Assembly (NCBI RefSeq): GCF_017591435.1
Contig: NC_059272.1
Span: 6,335,035-6,399,034 of the forward strand
DNA length: 64,000 nucleotides
Origin: Portunus trituberculatus
Taxonomy: Eukaryota > Arthropoda > Malacostraca > Decapoda > Portunidae
Direction of reading: 5' to 3'
Positions within the stretch are counted from its first letter, which is position 1, and each line of letters starts with the position of its first letter. This document shows positions 1 to 10,459 of the stretch, piece by piece. Under the pieces are notes generated by a model. The model was not told the origin of the DNA and did not search any database. It saw only the letters and a program-made list of their open reading frames with translations. Position numbers and translations under genes: made by a program.

Positions 1-16
1 TATATATATATATATA

Positions 17-195
17 AGAAAAATAGAAACGAGGAGGAAAGGAAGAGACACAATGAACTGGTGGCAGAAGCAAGAGAAAAAAATAATGAAAGGTCAGAGG
101 AGGAGAAGAAGGCATTTTTTTGGAGAATTATAGGAGACAGGATAAGGAAATGGTATATAAAAGAGAAAGAAGAGAAAAGAATGGAGCAAGTTTAA
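17..195 (+). pseudogene. ORF1 C-terminal remnant, LINE family A copy 1
   Basis: The open frame runs from the left microsatellite to a TAA at 193-195 and reads KNRNEEERKRHNELV...KKAFFWRIIGDRIRKWY...MEQV. The same C-terminus occurs in copy 2, ending at 3998, where it closes a coiled-coil ORF1 protein. The ORF1 stop is about 30 bases before the ORF2 start, as in copy 2. The function of ORF1 proteins of this group (RNA binding, chaperone) is known only for the family. Confidence 0.7.
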
Positions 196-223
196 CTAAA
201 ATGATAAGAACAAGAGATTAAAA

Positions 224-960
224 ATGATGTATACAAACATAGATGGGATTTTATCTAGTAAATTAGAATTAAAAGATTACATAAAGAAAGAAGAACCAGA
301 TATTGTATGCCTGGTGGAAACAAAGTTAAATGAGGCAATAAAATAGACATAGATAAAAGGTATAATATATGGAGGAGAGACAGAGTGGGTAAAGGAGGAG
401 GAGGAGTCATGATGATGTTAAGGAAGGAGATAGTGGTAAATCAAGTGGAGTTTGGGGAAGGAAAATCAGAAATACTGTATGTTAAGATGCATATTAACAA
501 AAGGAGTTAACAATCATTGGAACATATGTGCCACCAAAAACAAACTCATGGACTAACCAAGAATATAGAGACATGATAGATGACACAATAAGGAGTCTTA
601 CAAGAATCATTAAGGAAAGGAGAAAAGTGATATTGATAGGAGATTTCAACTGTAAGGAGGTAGACTGGGAAAATTATGAAAGTGGTATGGGGAAGATGCC
701 TGGGAGATAGATTCCTGAACCTAATGATAGATAATTTGATGGTCCAAAGAGTAAAGGAAAACACAAGATTCAGAGGAAACGATGAGCCGGCAAGATTAGA
801 CCTAGTTTTACAAGGGATATACCAATTAATGATGATATAAGATACAAGTGCCCATTGGGAAAGAGTGACCATGTAATATTAGAGATGGATATAGAAGAAG
901 GAAAGGAAGATAGAGATGAATCATACAAAGGAGACCGATTAAATTACAGAAAGGCTGATA
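224..960 (+). pseudogene. ORF2 endonuclease domain, broken, LINE family A copy 1
   Basis: The ORF2 start MMYTNIDGVLSSKLELKDY lies at 224; an in-frame TAG occurs around 351-353 and the frame then shifts several times. Motifs still readable are GDFNCKEVDWENYE (about 640-690) and, after further shifts, CPLGKSDHV (about 850-875), which corresponds to the catalytic SDH motif of exonuclease/endonuclease/phosphatase-fold LINE endonucleases. The copy-2 equivalent at 4028-4800 is less damaged. Confidence 0.8.
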
Positions 961-3018
961 TTGAGAATCTCAAGAACTATTTTAAAACGTAAACTGGGAG
1001 GAGATGGAAAACTCATTAACGGTTCAAGAGAAATATAACTTATTTTTGGAAATATACAAAACTGGGGTCAGGGAATATGTTCCAAAATATAGACCTAAAG
1101 AAGAAGGAAAGAAAGATTGGTTTAATGCAAGATGTGCTAGGGCAAAGGAGAAACGAGATGGAGCATGGAAAAGGTGGAGAAGAAACAGAAATCCAGAAAA
1201 TAAGGAAAACTTCAAAACAGCAAGAAATGAATATGCTAAGGTGAGAAAGGAAGAAGAAAAGAACTATGAAAAGGACATTGTCGAAAAATGTAAGGAACAA
1301 CCAAAATTGTTCTACAGATTCATAAATGGAAAAATAAGACAAAAAGAAACAATAGAAAGGTTAAAAGGAGAAAACGGAATGGTGGAAGACCCAAAAGTAT
1401 GGCAGAACTGTTAAATAGTAAATTTCATGAGGTCTTTACTAAGGAATCCAAATTTGAAAGACCACAGGGTAATAGAGACTGTCTATATGAAAGAGATTAA
1501 AGTAACCAAGCTTGAAATAAAAAGTTGATGACGGAATTGGATGAGGAAAAGGCAATGGGACCGGATGAAGTCTCAGGCAGAATACTGAAAGAATGTAGGG
1601 AAGAACTAGCAAGTCCAATATACATCATAAAATGCTCAATAGAAAATGGAACAGTGCCAGTGGAGTGGAAAAGAGCTGAGGTGGTTCCCATATATAAGAG
1701 CGGAAGGAAGGAAGAACCTTTAAATTACAGACCGGTATCACTAACTAGTGTAATATGCAAGATGTGTGAAAAAGTAATAAAGAAGCAATGGATCGAGTTT
1801 CTTGAAGACAACAAAATATTATCAAATAGCCAATTTGGTTTTAGAAAAGGTCGGTCATGTGTGACAAATTTATTGAGTTTCTACTCTAGAATAGTTGATA
1901 AAGTACAAGAGAGAGAGGATGGATTGACTGTATTTATTTAGATCTAAAAAAGGCTTTTGATAAAGTGCCACATGAAAGATTACTATGGAAGTTAGAGGAG
2001 AAGGGTGGCTTAAAAGGAAGCACATTGAGATGGATGAAGAATTACTTAAGGGGGAGAGAAATAAGGACGATAGTTAAAGATATGAAGTCCAAGTGGAGAA
2101 CAGTAGACAGCGGAGTGCCACAGGGGTCAGTATTGGCACCAATACTTTTCTCGTATATATAAATGACATGCCAGAGGAGTGAACAGCTACATAAATCTGT
2201 TTGCGGACGATGCGAAACTGTGCAGAGTCATTAAACAAAAAGAGGATTGTGAAATACTACAGGAAGACTTAAACAAGATCTGGAAATGGAGCAAAAAATG
2301 GGAGATGGAATTCAATGTGGACAAAAGCCATGTCATGGAAATGGGAAAAAGTGAAAGACGACCAGTGGGAATCTATAAGATGGGAGATGGAGTAGAACTA
2401 GAAAAAGTAAAAAAGGAAAAGGACTTGGGAGTGACAATGGAAGAAAATAATCAACTGGTAAGCCATATTGATAGAATTTTCAGAGAGACGTATAATTTGC
2501 TAAGGAATATTGGAGTAGCATTTCACTATATGGACAAGGAAATGATGAAGAAATTGATAAGTACTAAAATAAGACCTAGATTGGAATATGCAGGAGTTGT
2601 GTGGACTCCCATAAAAGAAACACATAAGAAAATTAGAGACTACAAAAATGGCTACAAGAATGGTTCCAGAATTTAAAGGGATGGCATATGAGGAGAGACT
2701 AAAGGCAATGGATCTACCAACCTTGGAGCAGAGAAGAGAGAGGGATCTGATACAAGTTTATAAATTGATTAACGGAATGGATGAAGTGGATAATGAGAAA
2801 CTGATCCTGAGAGAAGAATATGACTTAAGAAGCACAAGATCGCATAGTAAGAAACTAAGGAAGGGACGATGTCTGAGAGATGTTAAAAATTTAGTTTCCA
2901 AAGATGTGTTGAGACTTGGAACAGTTTGAGTGAGGAAGTGGTATCAGCAAAGAGTGTACATAGTTTTAAAGAAAAATTGGATAAGTGTAGATATGGAGAC
3001 AGGACCACACGAGCATAA
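961..3018 (+). pseudogene. ORF2 linker and reverse transcriptase, broken, LINE family A copy 1
   Basis: The linker (KDWFNARCARAKEKRDGAWK, about 1110-1170) leads into RT blocks: DELDEEKAMGPDEVSG (1530-1575), NYRPVSLTSVICKM (1720-1765), QFGFRKGRSCVTNLL (1830-1880), KKAFDKVPH after a frameshift (1950-1970), SGVPQGSVLAPILF (2110-2150) and the catalytic FADDAK (2195-2215). The C-terminal domain continues through three frames to a TAA at 3016-3018 (…DRTTRA stop). At least five frame disruptions make this a pseudogene. Confidence 0.85.
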
Positions 3019-3042
3019 AGCCCAGGCCCTGTAAACTACAAC

Positions 3043-3998
3043 TTGGGAGAACGCGTATTCGAAGGGTTCGATACGACGACAACTTCACTACTTAAGAGAG
3101 TATCAAATATTGAATGTAAACTAGATAAACTGATAAAGGAGAAGATGGAAATGAAAGAGAATAAAGAACAGGAAATGGAGTTTATAAGACTGAGAGAAAG
3201 GATAAGAAAAGTGGAAGAAAATGAAGCTATGCTAAGAGCGGAAAACGAAGAACTAAAAAAGGAAGTAGCTAACTACAAGAAGCAGATGGAAGAAGGACTC
3301 GGTAAAGCCGAGAAAGAAAAGGAGAAGCTGAAAGATCTAGTAAACAAGGAAGAGGAAAGAGTACAGAACGTGATTAAAAAAGAAGTACAAGCATGGAGAG
3401 TCCAAGATAAGAAAGATAAGGCCGATTTTCAGGAGGTTATTCAAGAACAACTTAAAGAAAAAGAAGAAAATATGACAAACAAAATGATAGGAATCCTCAA
3501 GACAAAAGAAAATCTAGTTAGAGAAATTGCAGAAAAAAAGAAGAGTGTAGTCGTATTTGGAATAAAAGAAAAAATATAAAATATAGACCAAAAAGAAAAA
3601 GAAGAAATGAAATCAGTCAAGACCTACTGAAGAATCTTAATGACGAAGATAGGCAGAACTTGGAAGAGGAAGTAGAAGAAATAAACAGAATGGGACCATA
3701 TCAAGAAGGAAAAACGAGACCAATTAAAATATTACTAAAATCACAAGCAGCAACAGAAGAAATATTATATAGAACAACAAAACTTAGAGAAACAGAAGGA
3801 TGCAAGGATATCTATATAAAGAAAAATAGAAATGAGGAAGAAAGGAAGAGATACAATGAACTGGCAGTAGCAGTAAGGGAAAAGAATAATGAAAGGTCAG
3901 AAGAGGAGAAGAAGGCATTTTTTTGGAGAATTTTAGGAGACAGGATAAAGAAATGGTATATAAACGAGAAGGAAGAGAAAAAAGTGGAACAAGTTTAA
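3043..3998 (+). pseudogene. ORF1 coiled-coil protein, 5'-truncated, LINE family A copy 2
   Basis: Two open stretches (3043-3579 and 3660-3998) separated by a frameshift. The first is a long heptad-rich coiled coil (LLKRVSNIECKLDKLIKEK, then Glu/Lys-rich repeats) ending in KKKSVVVFGIKEKI, which resembles the entry into an RRM-like ORF1 domain. The second reads INRMGPYQEGKTRPIKILL...CKDIYIKKNRNEEERKRYNEL and ends KKVEQV stop. No ATG is available at the left end, so the true N-terminus was lost at the tandem junction. Confidence 0.75.
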
Positions 3999-4027
3999 CT
4001 AAAAATGATAAAGGCAAAAGACTAAAA

Positions 4028-4857
4028 ATGATGTATACGAACATAGACGGGGTTTTATCAAGTAAATTAGAATTAAGAGATTACATAAGGAAAGAAATTC
4101 CAGATATTGTATGCCTGGCTGAAACAAAACTAAATGAGGAAATCAAAATAGTTTTGGATAATAAGTATAATGTATGGAGAAGAGACAGAGTGGGTAAAGG
4201 AGGAGGAGGAGTCATGATAATGTTAAGGAAGGAGATAGTGATCAATCAAGTGGAATGTGGGGAAGGAAAAGCAGAAGTACTGTATATTAAGATGCTTATT
4301 AAAAAAAAAGAGATAACAATCATTGTAACATATGTGCCACCAAAAACAAATTCATGGACCAATCAAGAATATAAAGTTATGATAGATGACACAATAAGGA
4401 GTCTAACGAGAATCGTTAAAGAAAGGAGAAAAGTGATATTAGTAGGAGATTTCAACTGTAAAGAAGTGGACTGGGAAAATTATGAAAGTTGTATGGGGGA
4501 AGAAGCCTGGGGAGAAAGATTCTTAAACCTAATGATAGACAATATGATGGACCAGAGAATAAAGGAATGCACAAGATTCAGAGGAAACGACGAGCCGGCC
4601 AGATTGGACCTAGTTTTACAAGGGTATACAAATGAATGATGATATAAGATATAAGTGCCCATTGGGAAAGAGTGACCATGTAATATTAGAAATAGATATA
4701 GAAGAAGGAAAGGAAGATAGAGATGATTCATACAAAGGAGACCGATTAAATTACAGAAAGGCTGATATTGAGAATCTCAAGAACTATTTTAAAAACGTAG
4801 ACTGGGAGGAGATGGAAAACTCAGAGACAATGCAAGACAAATATAACTTATTTTTTT
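4028..4857 (+). pseudogene. ORF2 endonuclease domain, LINE family A copy 2
   Basis: The best-preserved endonuclease of this family in the window. It starts MMYTNIDGVLSSKLELRDYI at 4028, continues IPDIVCLAETKLNEE, RRDRVGKGGGGVMIM, TYVPPKTNSWTNQEY and VILVGDFNCKEVDWENYE, stays open to 4639, and after a one-base shift resumes with YKCPLGKSDHVILEIDI (from 4632). The catalytic-type Glu (AETK), Asp-Asn (GDFN) and SDH motifs are present. Confidence 0.8.
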
Positions 4858-4859
4858 AA

Positions 4860-6080
4860 ATATACAAAACAGTAGTCAGGGAATATGTCCCAAAATATAG
4901 ACCAAAAGAAGAAGGAAAGAAAGATTGGTTTAATGCAAGGTGTGCTAGGACAAAGGAGAAAAGAGATGGAGCATGGAAAAGGTGGAGGAGAAATAGGAAT
5001 CCAGCAAATAAGGAAAACTTCAAAGCAGCAAGAAATGAATTGTCGAAAAATGTAAGGAGCAACCAAAATTGTTCTATAGATTCATAAATGGAAAAATTAG
5101 GCAAAAAGAAACAATAGAAAGGTTAAAAGGAGAGAACAGGATGGTGGAAGACCCAAAAAGTATGGCAGAACTATTAAATAAAAAATTCCAGGAGGTCTTT
5201 ACTAAGGAATCCAAATTTGAGAGGCCACAGAGTAATAGAGAGACAATCTATATGAAAGAGATTAAAGTAACCAAGCTTGAAATAAAAGAGTTAATGAAGG
5301 AACTGGATGAAGAGAAGGCAATGGGACCGGATGAAGTCTCAGGCAGAATACTGAAAGAATGTAGGGAAGAACTAGCAAGTCCTATATACAACATCATAAA
5401 ATGCTCAATAGAAAATGGAACAGTGCCAGTAGAATGGAAAAGAGCTGAGGTGGTTCCCATATATAAGAGCGGAAGGAAGGAAGAACCTTTAAATTACAGA
5501 CCGGTATCACTAACTAGTGTAATATGCAAGATGTGTGAAAGAATAATAAAGAAACAATGGATCGAGTTCCTTGAAGACAACAAATTAATATCAAATAGCC
5601 AATTTGGTTTTAGAAAAGGACGGTCTTGTGTAACTAATTTATTGAGTTTCTATTCTAGAATAGTTGATAGAGTACAAGAGAGAGAGGGATGGGTTGACTG
5701 CATTTATTTGGATTTAAAAAAGGCGTTTGACAAAGTGCCACATGCAAGATTACTGTGGAAGTTAGAGAAGAAGGGTGGCTTAAAAGGAAGCACATTGAGA
5801 TGGATAGGAAATTATTTGAAGGGGAGAGAAATAAGGACGGTAGTTAAAGATATAAAGTCAAAGTGGAGAGCAGTAGAAAGCGGAGTGCCACAGGGGTCAG
5901 TATTGGCACCAATACTTTCCTCATTTATATTAATGACATGCCAGAAGGAGTGAACAGCTACATTAATTTGTTTGCGGACGATACGAAACTGGAGAGTTAA
6001 AAAGCAAAAGGAGGATTGTGAAATACTGCAAGAAGACCTAAATAAGATCTGGGAATGGAGTAAGAAGTGGGAAATATAAT
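4860..6080 (+). pseudogene. ORF2 linker and reverse transcriptase, LINE family A copy 2
   Basis: One long frame (5069-5953) covers RT blocks from MFYRFINGKIRQKETIERL through DEEKAMGPDEVSGRILKEC, NYRPVSLTSVICKMCERI, GFRKGRSCVTNLL, WVDCIYLDLKKAFDKVPHA and SGVPQGSVLAPI. A frameshift follows before the catalytic box, which reads NLFADDTKL near 5965-5995. A short deletion in the linker around 5040 joins NEL to SKNVRSNQ. Beyond 6000 stops accumulate. Confidence 0.8.
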
Positions 6081-6277
6081 TCAATGTGAACAAAAGCCAT
6101 GTCTTGGAAATGGGAAAGAGTGAAAGATGACTCGTGGGAATCTATAAGATGGGAGATGGAGTAGAACTGTAGAAAATAAAAAAGGAAAAGGACTTAGGAG
6201 TGACAATATAAGAAAACAATCAACCCTGTAAGCCCTGTAAAAAGGGAAAACAGTGCGCTTAAGGGGAAATGTGCATA

Positions 6278-7189
6278 CAGGCAATCCCCCACTTAACGAA
6301 GGGGTTACGTTCCTAAAAACCCTTCGTTAAGTGAACCAATTATAACAAGTATGACCCCTGACTGAACTTCCATTGAGAGTAAACAAAGCGAGAGTGCATC
6401 ATAGTACAGTGAAAGGTTTAATGAAAGTAAAAATTATGAAGTTAAACATTTAAGCAGTTTAATTTAAGACTTAAGTCATTATAATGTACACTAATGTATG
6501 TATATAAGTAACTTTGTAATGTTTATGATAAATTTATGAAGGGAGGGAGAATAGAGCGGGAAATACGCTGGCTGGCAACCTGTGGAATGTAATCAAAGGG
6601 CGCATCATTCTACCGCATACAAAACTTGTGTACCACATTTCCACAAGGCTTTCCATTTTATCCATTACAGAGTCATGAGTTCAGGTGGTTCTTTTAGCTT
6701 GCAAGGAAGATATGATCTCACCAGCCTTCTTAATAGAGTCTGGTGACTTGAAAATGGTAGACAGTAGATGGAGTCAAGCCATGGTGGGAAGCAATGCTTT
6801 TAGTTTTCTTGCCTCTCACGTGTCTGTGAATAATATCCAACTTCTCTTCGAGAGTAAGAGAATTCCTGGTCTTCTTAGCAACGCTAGGTGACATTGCAGG
6901 GTGTTCTGGTGGCATGTAGAGCGAGAGAAGATGAGCTGCTGCTGACACTGTTATTATTTTGAACTGAGGGAGTGAGTGGTGTGCCGTTTGTCCACGAGAG
7001 GCGCTGGTATATTCAAAACCCTGTTGGCTTGCATGATACGGCAGGGCTTTCAAACTTTGAAAAAATTACCTGGATAAAATTTCGTTAAAGCAAGTTTGGT
7101 GTTCGTTAAATGAGCAGATGGTAGTAAAAGGAAACCTTCGTTGTAGCGAAATTTCGTTGCGTGAAACTTCGTTAAGCAGGGGTTGCCTG
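6278..7189. mobile_element. Tigger/pogo-like DNA element, TIR family CAGGCAAYCCCCCACTTAACG
   Basis: Terminal inverted repeats start CAGGCAATCCCCCACTTAAC (6278) and end GTTAAGCAGGGGTTGCCTG (7189), flanked by TA on both sides (6276-6277, 7190-7191). Mariner/pogo superfamily elements duplicate TA. The interior has a short transposase N-terminus on the minus strand. A 573-bp relative is at 9868-10440. The element is too short to be autonomous. Confidence 0.8.
6780..6920 (-). pseudogene. CENP-B-type helix-turn-helix N-terminus of a Tigger transposase
   Basis: The minus strand reads MPPEHPAMSPSVAKKTRNSLTLEEKLDIIHRHVRGKKTKSIASHHGLTPSTVYHF in several overlapping windows. This is the DNA-binding N-terminus typical of pogo/Tigger/jerky transposases (…KRKxLTLEEKLDIIxRxExG…). 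The catalytic DDE region is absent, so it is a relic. Confidence 0.7.
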
Positions 7190-7229
7190 TATTATGAAAT
7201 AACACTACGAGGACTTATCAAAAGCTAGA

Positions 7230-7691
7230 CACTAGTGTGGAAACAGGAAAGGGGTTAAGTGAAACAACTGGGAGAATGGAAAAAGGTCTAGAAAAATTAA
7301 CAAGATGAAGAAGTGAACTTTGCTGAAGTAGTTAGGCAAAAAATAAGAAAGAAAATGAAAGACAGTCATACAAGTGATCAAAGAAAAGGAATAATTAGTG
7401 AGAGATATGGTGGACAAAAAGAAGTGTGGGGTTGTATATGGACTAGAAGAAAAAAAGAATCCTGTGAAATTTGCGAGGGAGAAGGAGGAGAAAGAGATGA
7501 TTATGGAAATTATCTCAGTGGTTCAACATGTAGAACAGAGACTTGAAAAAGAAATAGAGGAAATATACAGACTTGGTAAATATAGTGAGGGACTAAAAGA
7601 CCACTGAAAGTTAAAATGAGATTGCAAGTGAGGGTAGTAGAAATATAAGCAAGGACCAGAAAGCTGGCTGGTAAGGCAGAATATAAAAATA
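7230..7691 (+). pseudogene. LINE ORF1 fragment, left half (interrupted by the Tigger-like element at 7692)
   Basis: Frames around 7398-7607 read DKKKCGVVYGLEEKKNPVKF...EQRLEKEIEEIYRLGKYSEGLKDH, matching the copy-2 ORF1 region KKKSVVVFGIKEK...EEEVEEINRMGPYQEGKTRP. The frame then degenerates and reaches AGKAEYKN immediately before the TA target at 7690-7691. It resumes at 9672. Confidence 0.65.
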
Positions 7692-7837
7692 CAGGAAGGT
7701 CCCGGGTTACGTCGGTCTCGAGTTACGTCAAACTCGCACTTACGTCAGTCCACTATAAGGCAATTTAAGATTTAAAAAATTGAAAATTTATGAATCGTAA
7801 AGCGCGGGATTTATTGTTATTGTTGGACGCCAGGCGT

Positions 7838-7925
7838 CACTATAGTCCGACTCAAATATGAAGGCCGCTGAGGGGGGGGGAAGACCTAACGGGGATTCCC
7901 CGGCTGCGGCAACGCCAAGCATCGT
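7838..7925. repeat. Left arm of an internal inverted repeat (partner 8766-8868)
   Basis: CACTATAGTCCGACTCAAAT...GGCCGCTGAGGGGGG...ATTCCCCGGCTGCGGCAACG here is the reverse complement, with roughly 15-20 percent mismatch, of CGCCGCAACCGGGGAATTCC...CCCCTCAGCGGCC...GTCGGACTATAGTG at 8766-8868. About 840 bases separate the arms. Confidence 0.7.
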
Positions 7926-8477
7926 AGCACATGTTTCGATCTCTTTATTAACTTACATCTTAATGAACCGTCATAAAAGTGTATTCCTCTAAATTTCTAA
8001 TAAGGATGTATAGAGAGCTTTGAATATTATTTTAGTGTAATGAAGACAATGATTTTGTATAGATATCACAAAATGTAGCACCACTCCTCTCCAGCGTTGC
8101 TACTTTTCAAAGTTGGACATGGGTGAGGTCAACCTCCCTGACCACTGATAATCCCCAGGTCAAATCGAGTCACTCCTCTCCTCCCTGTCGCTCAGGATGG
8201 AAGGTGAATATCTCGTCCGCGCTACTCGCCCTCGCAACCTTCAATGTCAAGAGAAATTGATTACTTACAGCGTCAACAAGTTCTGCTTAGAGGATTCTTT
8301 TATTATCAATGTGGAGGACACTTCTGACGAAGAACTGTCTGATTAAATAGCTGAGAGAGGATTATGCCTACAGGGTAAAACCTCTATAAAAAAAAAAAAA
8401 CGCACCTTAACTCTGGGTGTGGTGTGGATAAAGAATAAAATAAAACAACAAAAAAGATGCATGTCTACTTGTCTATT

Positions 8478-8478
<1 letters not shown>

Positions 8479-8523
<45 letters not shown>

Positions 8524-8528
8524 TGTGT
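8479..8528. repeat. (GA)n then (GT)4 microsatellite
   Basis: A pure GA run of about 42 bases followed by GTGTGTGT, inside the Tigger-like element. Confidence 0.95.
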
Positions 8529-8590
8529 ATGTGTATGCCGCGTCACAGGAGAACCAATATGTAAACTGTTGAAAGACTCGCGCAAGTAGG

Positions 8591-8593
<3 letters not shown>

Positions 8594-8623
<30 letters not shown>
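8594..8623. repeat. (AC)15 microsatellite
   Basis: A 30-base AC run inside the Tigger-like element at 7692-9671. Confidence 0.95.
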
Positions 8624-8627
<4 letters not shown>

Positions 8628-8675
8628 ATGAGAGAACTATATAGTAATAAGAAACAGGAGAAAGTAGTAACAAGC

Positions 8676-8678
<3 letters not shown>

Positions 8679-8718
<40 letters not shown>
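8679..8718. repeat. (AG)20 microsatellite
   Basis: A 40-base AG run inside the Tigger-like element. Confidence 0.95.
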
Positions 8719-8724
<6 letters not shown>

Positions 8725-8765
8725 CGGGAGAGATGGGCGTTTCTCCACACTTCAGTGTTAATTCT

Positions 8766-8868
8766 ACAATTGGGGCTGCGACGTTTGGCGTCGCCGCAAC
8801 CGGGGAATTCCTGATAGGTCTCCCCCCTCAGCGGCCTTTATATTTGTGTCGGACTATAGTGGTTATCC
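8766..8868. repeat. Right arm of the internal inverted repeat (partner 7838-7925)
   Basis: See the left arm. The conserved core reads GTCTCCCCCCTCAGCGGCC. Confidence 0.7.
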
Positions 8869-8989
8869 GCCACACCGCCCACCTCACGCTTGAATACAAT
8901 AACACTCACGCCTCAGTTCCACCACACCGTCGCCCCTGGCAAGAGTGTTCCTACATCTGTGTTTGCTGACTATCTTAGTATCTTGCTCA

Positions 8990-9112
8990 ATGGCACCAAA
9001 AAGAAAACTCCTGAGTGATAGCATTGATGCTAAGAAAAGGAAAACCATTACGCTACAAGAAAAAGTGGACATAATTAAAAGACATGAGAAGGGAGGCAGC
9101 AGCTGTGTGTGA
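8990..9112 (+). pseudogene. Truncated Tigger/pogo transposase N-terminus
   Basis: ATG at 8990 begins MAPKRKLLSDSIDAKKRKTI, then TLQEKVDIIKRHEKGGSSCV and a TGA at 9110-9112. This is the CENP-B-like HTH start of pogo-family transposases, cut off after 40 residues. The downstream sequence is foreign LINE material, so no catalytic domain follows. Confidence 0.75.
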
Positions 9113-9194
9113 GGGAGTGAAGAAGAAAATGGGAAGCCCGTTACCATGACAACGGGGAAGTTGAGGACCTTGAGGGCTCACACACCTATCACAA

Positions 9195-9520
9195 CAATAA
9201 CAATTCCGGAGCCTTCGCCTGGGCCACACGACACTTGCAGCTGACTTGCACCGTCTGCGCCTGTCTGCTGATCCCTATTGCCCTTTCCTATTGCATTTCC
9301 TGCCCCACTGCCCACGCTTCTACTCCCACCGCACTGCACTACACTCCCAGCTGTCCGCCCTGGGCGTCACAACATTCAACCTGTCCACCCTTCTGGCGGC
9401 CTCAGGCGTCCACCCCTCTGGCAACATGCAGTCCTTCGCGTTCGCGGCCCTAATCAACAACAAAAACAAGCTTGTGTTTCATATTCCTACATAGTTGTAA
9501 ATAATTTACCAATATAACAA
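9195..9520 (+). pseudogene. C-terminal fragment of a second type of LINE ORF2 inserted in the Tigger-like element
   Basis: The frame reads GHTTLAADLHRLRLSADPYC then PHCPRFYSHRTALHSQLSAL and NLSTLLAASGVHPSGN. I recognise this as the Cys/His-containing C-terminus after RT in some Jockey/I-type LINEs (…CPRxxxxR…). It differs from families A and B and from the Jockey-like copies elsewhere in this window. Only the extreme 3' part is present. Confidence 0.55.
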
Positions 9521-9671
9521 TATAACCTTTTACTTACCTGAATAACCATAAAGAATTATTGGTTGAAAACTCGATAATATGCTTTGAAAGTACAAAAACT
9601 CGAGTTACGTACAAAATCGACTTACGTCATGTTTCAGGAACGTAACTCTGACGTAACTCGGGACCTTACTG

Positions 9672-9790
9672 TATTTGGATAAAGAGAGATGAATCGGGTA
9701 GAAAGGGAATGGGCAGATAAATGGCAAATGCCGTTCAATATTAACCCGTAAGAGGTCAACCACGTACATGTACATGGAGTCTGCTTACTA
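9672..9790 (+). pseudogene. LINE fragment, right of the Tigger-like insertion
   Basis: Just after the TA duplicate the frame continues IWIKRDESGRKG, which aligns with IYIKKNRNEEERK of family-A ORF1 and so joins the fragment ending at 7691. It is soon followed by WADKWQMPFNINP, which resembles the WADRWQMEFN segment of LINE RT. The two do not belong next to each other, so a rearrangement or a second fragment is likely. Confidence 0.5.
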
Positions 9791-9867
9791 TCTGTGGTCA
9801 ATCACGTACAGGTATGTTCGCCCCTTTCTCGATTTCTACGTGTTTCAAATTCCCTCCAGCTTCATTA

Positions 9868-10440
9868 CAGGCATCCCCCGATTAACGAAGCGGTTACGTT
9901 CCTTAAAAAAACCTTCATTAAGCGAAACTTCGTTAATTGAACCTATTATAACAAGTTTGATCCCTGACTTGAACTTCTATATAGGCAGTTTGATTTAAGT
10001 CATTATAATGTACACTAATGTATATATGTACGTAACTTTATAATGTTGATGATCTTAAATTTATGAAGGGAGGGAGAGTGAAACGGGAAAGATAGTTCGA
10101 GAGTAAAAGACTTTCTGGTCTTCTTAACAATGCTAGGCGACATTGCAGGGCGTTTTGGTGGTAAGTTGAGCGAGGGAAGACAAGCTGCTGTTGACGCTGT
10201 TATTGTTTTGAACAGGGGAGTGAGTGGTGCGCGTGTTGTCCACGAGAGGCGCTGGTGTATTGAAAAGCGTGTTGGCTTGCGTGATACGGCGGTGCTTTCA
10301 AACTTGGAAAAAATTACCTGGGTTAAACTTTTTCGTTAAAGCGAGTTTGGTGTTCGTTAAACGAGCAGGTGGTAGTAAAATGAAACCTTCGTTGTAGCGA
10401 CATATCATTGTGTGAACCTTCGTTAAGTGGGGGTTGCCTG
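9868..10440. mobile_element. Tigger-like MITE, same TIR family as 6278-7189
   Basis: The left end CAGGCATCCCCCGATTAACG and right end CTTCGTTAAGTGGGGGTTGCCTG (last base 10440) are flanked by TA (9866-9867, 10441-10442). It shares internal stretches with 6278-7189, including CATTATAATGTACACTAATG. At 573 bp it has no transposase coding, so it is non-autonomous. Confidence 0.8.
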
Positions 10441-10459
10441 TATTTATGTCCTTTGAAGT

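Larger units (their letters stand above)
1..3042 (+). mobile_element. LINE family A, copy 1 (CR1/L2-like non-LTR retrotransposon, 5'-truncated, inactive)
   Basis: The order is ORF1 C-terminus, APE-type endonuclease, linker, reverse transcriptase and a CR1-type C-terminal segment, then a short 3' UTR. The copy starts inside ORF1 directly after a (TA)8 run and ends at the tail motif around GCCCAGGCCCTG (3020-3031). Many frameshifts and stops show it is dead. It reads as about 90 percent identical by eye to the adjacent copy 2. The CR1/L2 assignment is from knowledge of the RT signature motifs (GFRKGRSC, YLDLKKAFDKVPH, SGVPQGSVLAP, FADDAK) and the non-poly(A) tail; the exact clade is uncertain. 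Confidence 0.85.
3043..6245 (+). mobile_element. LINE family A, copy 2, abutting copy 1 head-to-tail
   Basis: Same family and orientation as copy 1, starting directly at the 3' end of copy 1 with no microsatellite or other spacer. It carries a much longer ORF1 than copy 1, then ORF2. It decays beyond about 5950, with stops at former RT codons and a scrambled end (CCCTGTAAGCCCTG near 6225), and stops before the Tigger-like element at 6278. The characteristic 3' tail is missing. Confidence 0.8.
7692..9671. mobile_element. Tigger/pogo-like DNA element, TIR family CAGKAAGGTCCCGRGTTACG
   Basis: The left end CAGGAAGGTCCCGGGTTACG (7692) and right end CGAGTTACGT...GTAACTCGGGACCTTACTG (9671) form inverted repeats flanked by TA (7690-7691, 9672-9673). 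The body contains a transposase N-terminus (8990-9112), several dinucleotide runs, an internal inverted repeat and an inserted LINE 3' fragment. Confidence 0.8.
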
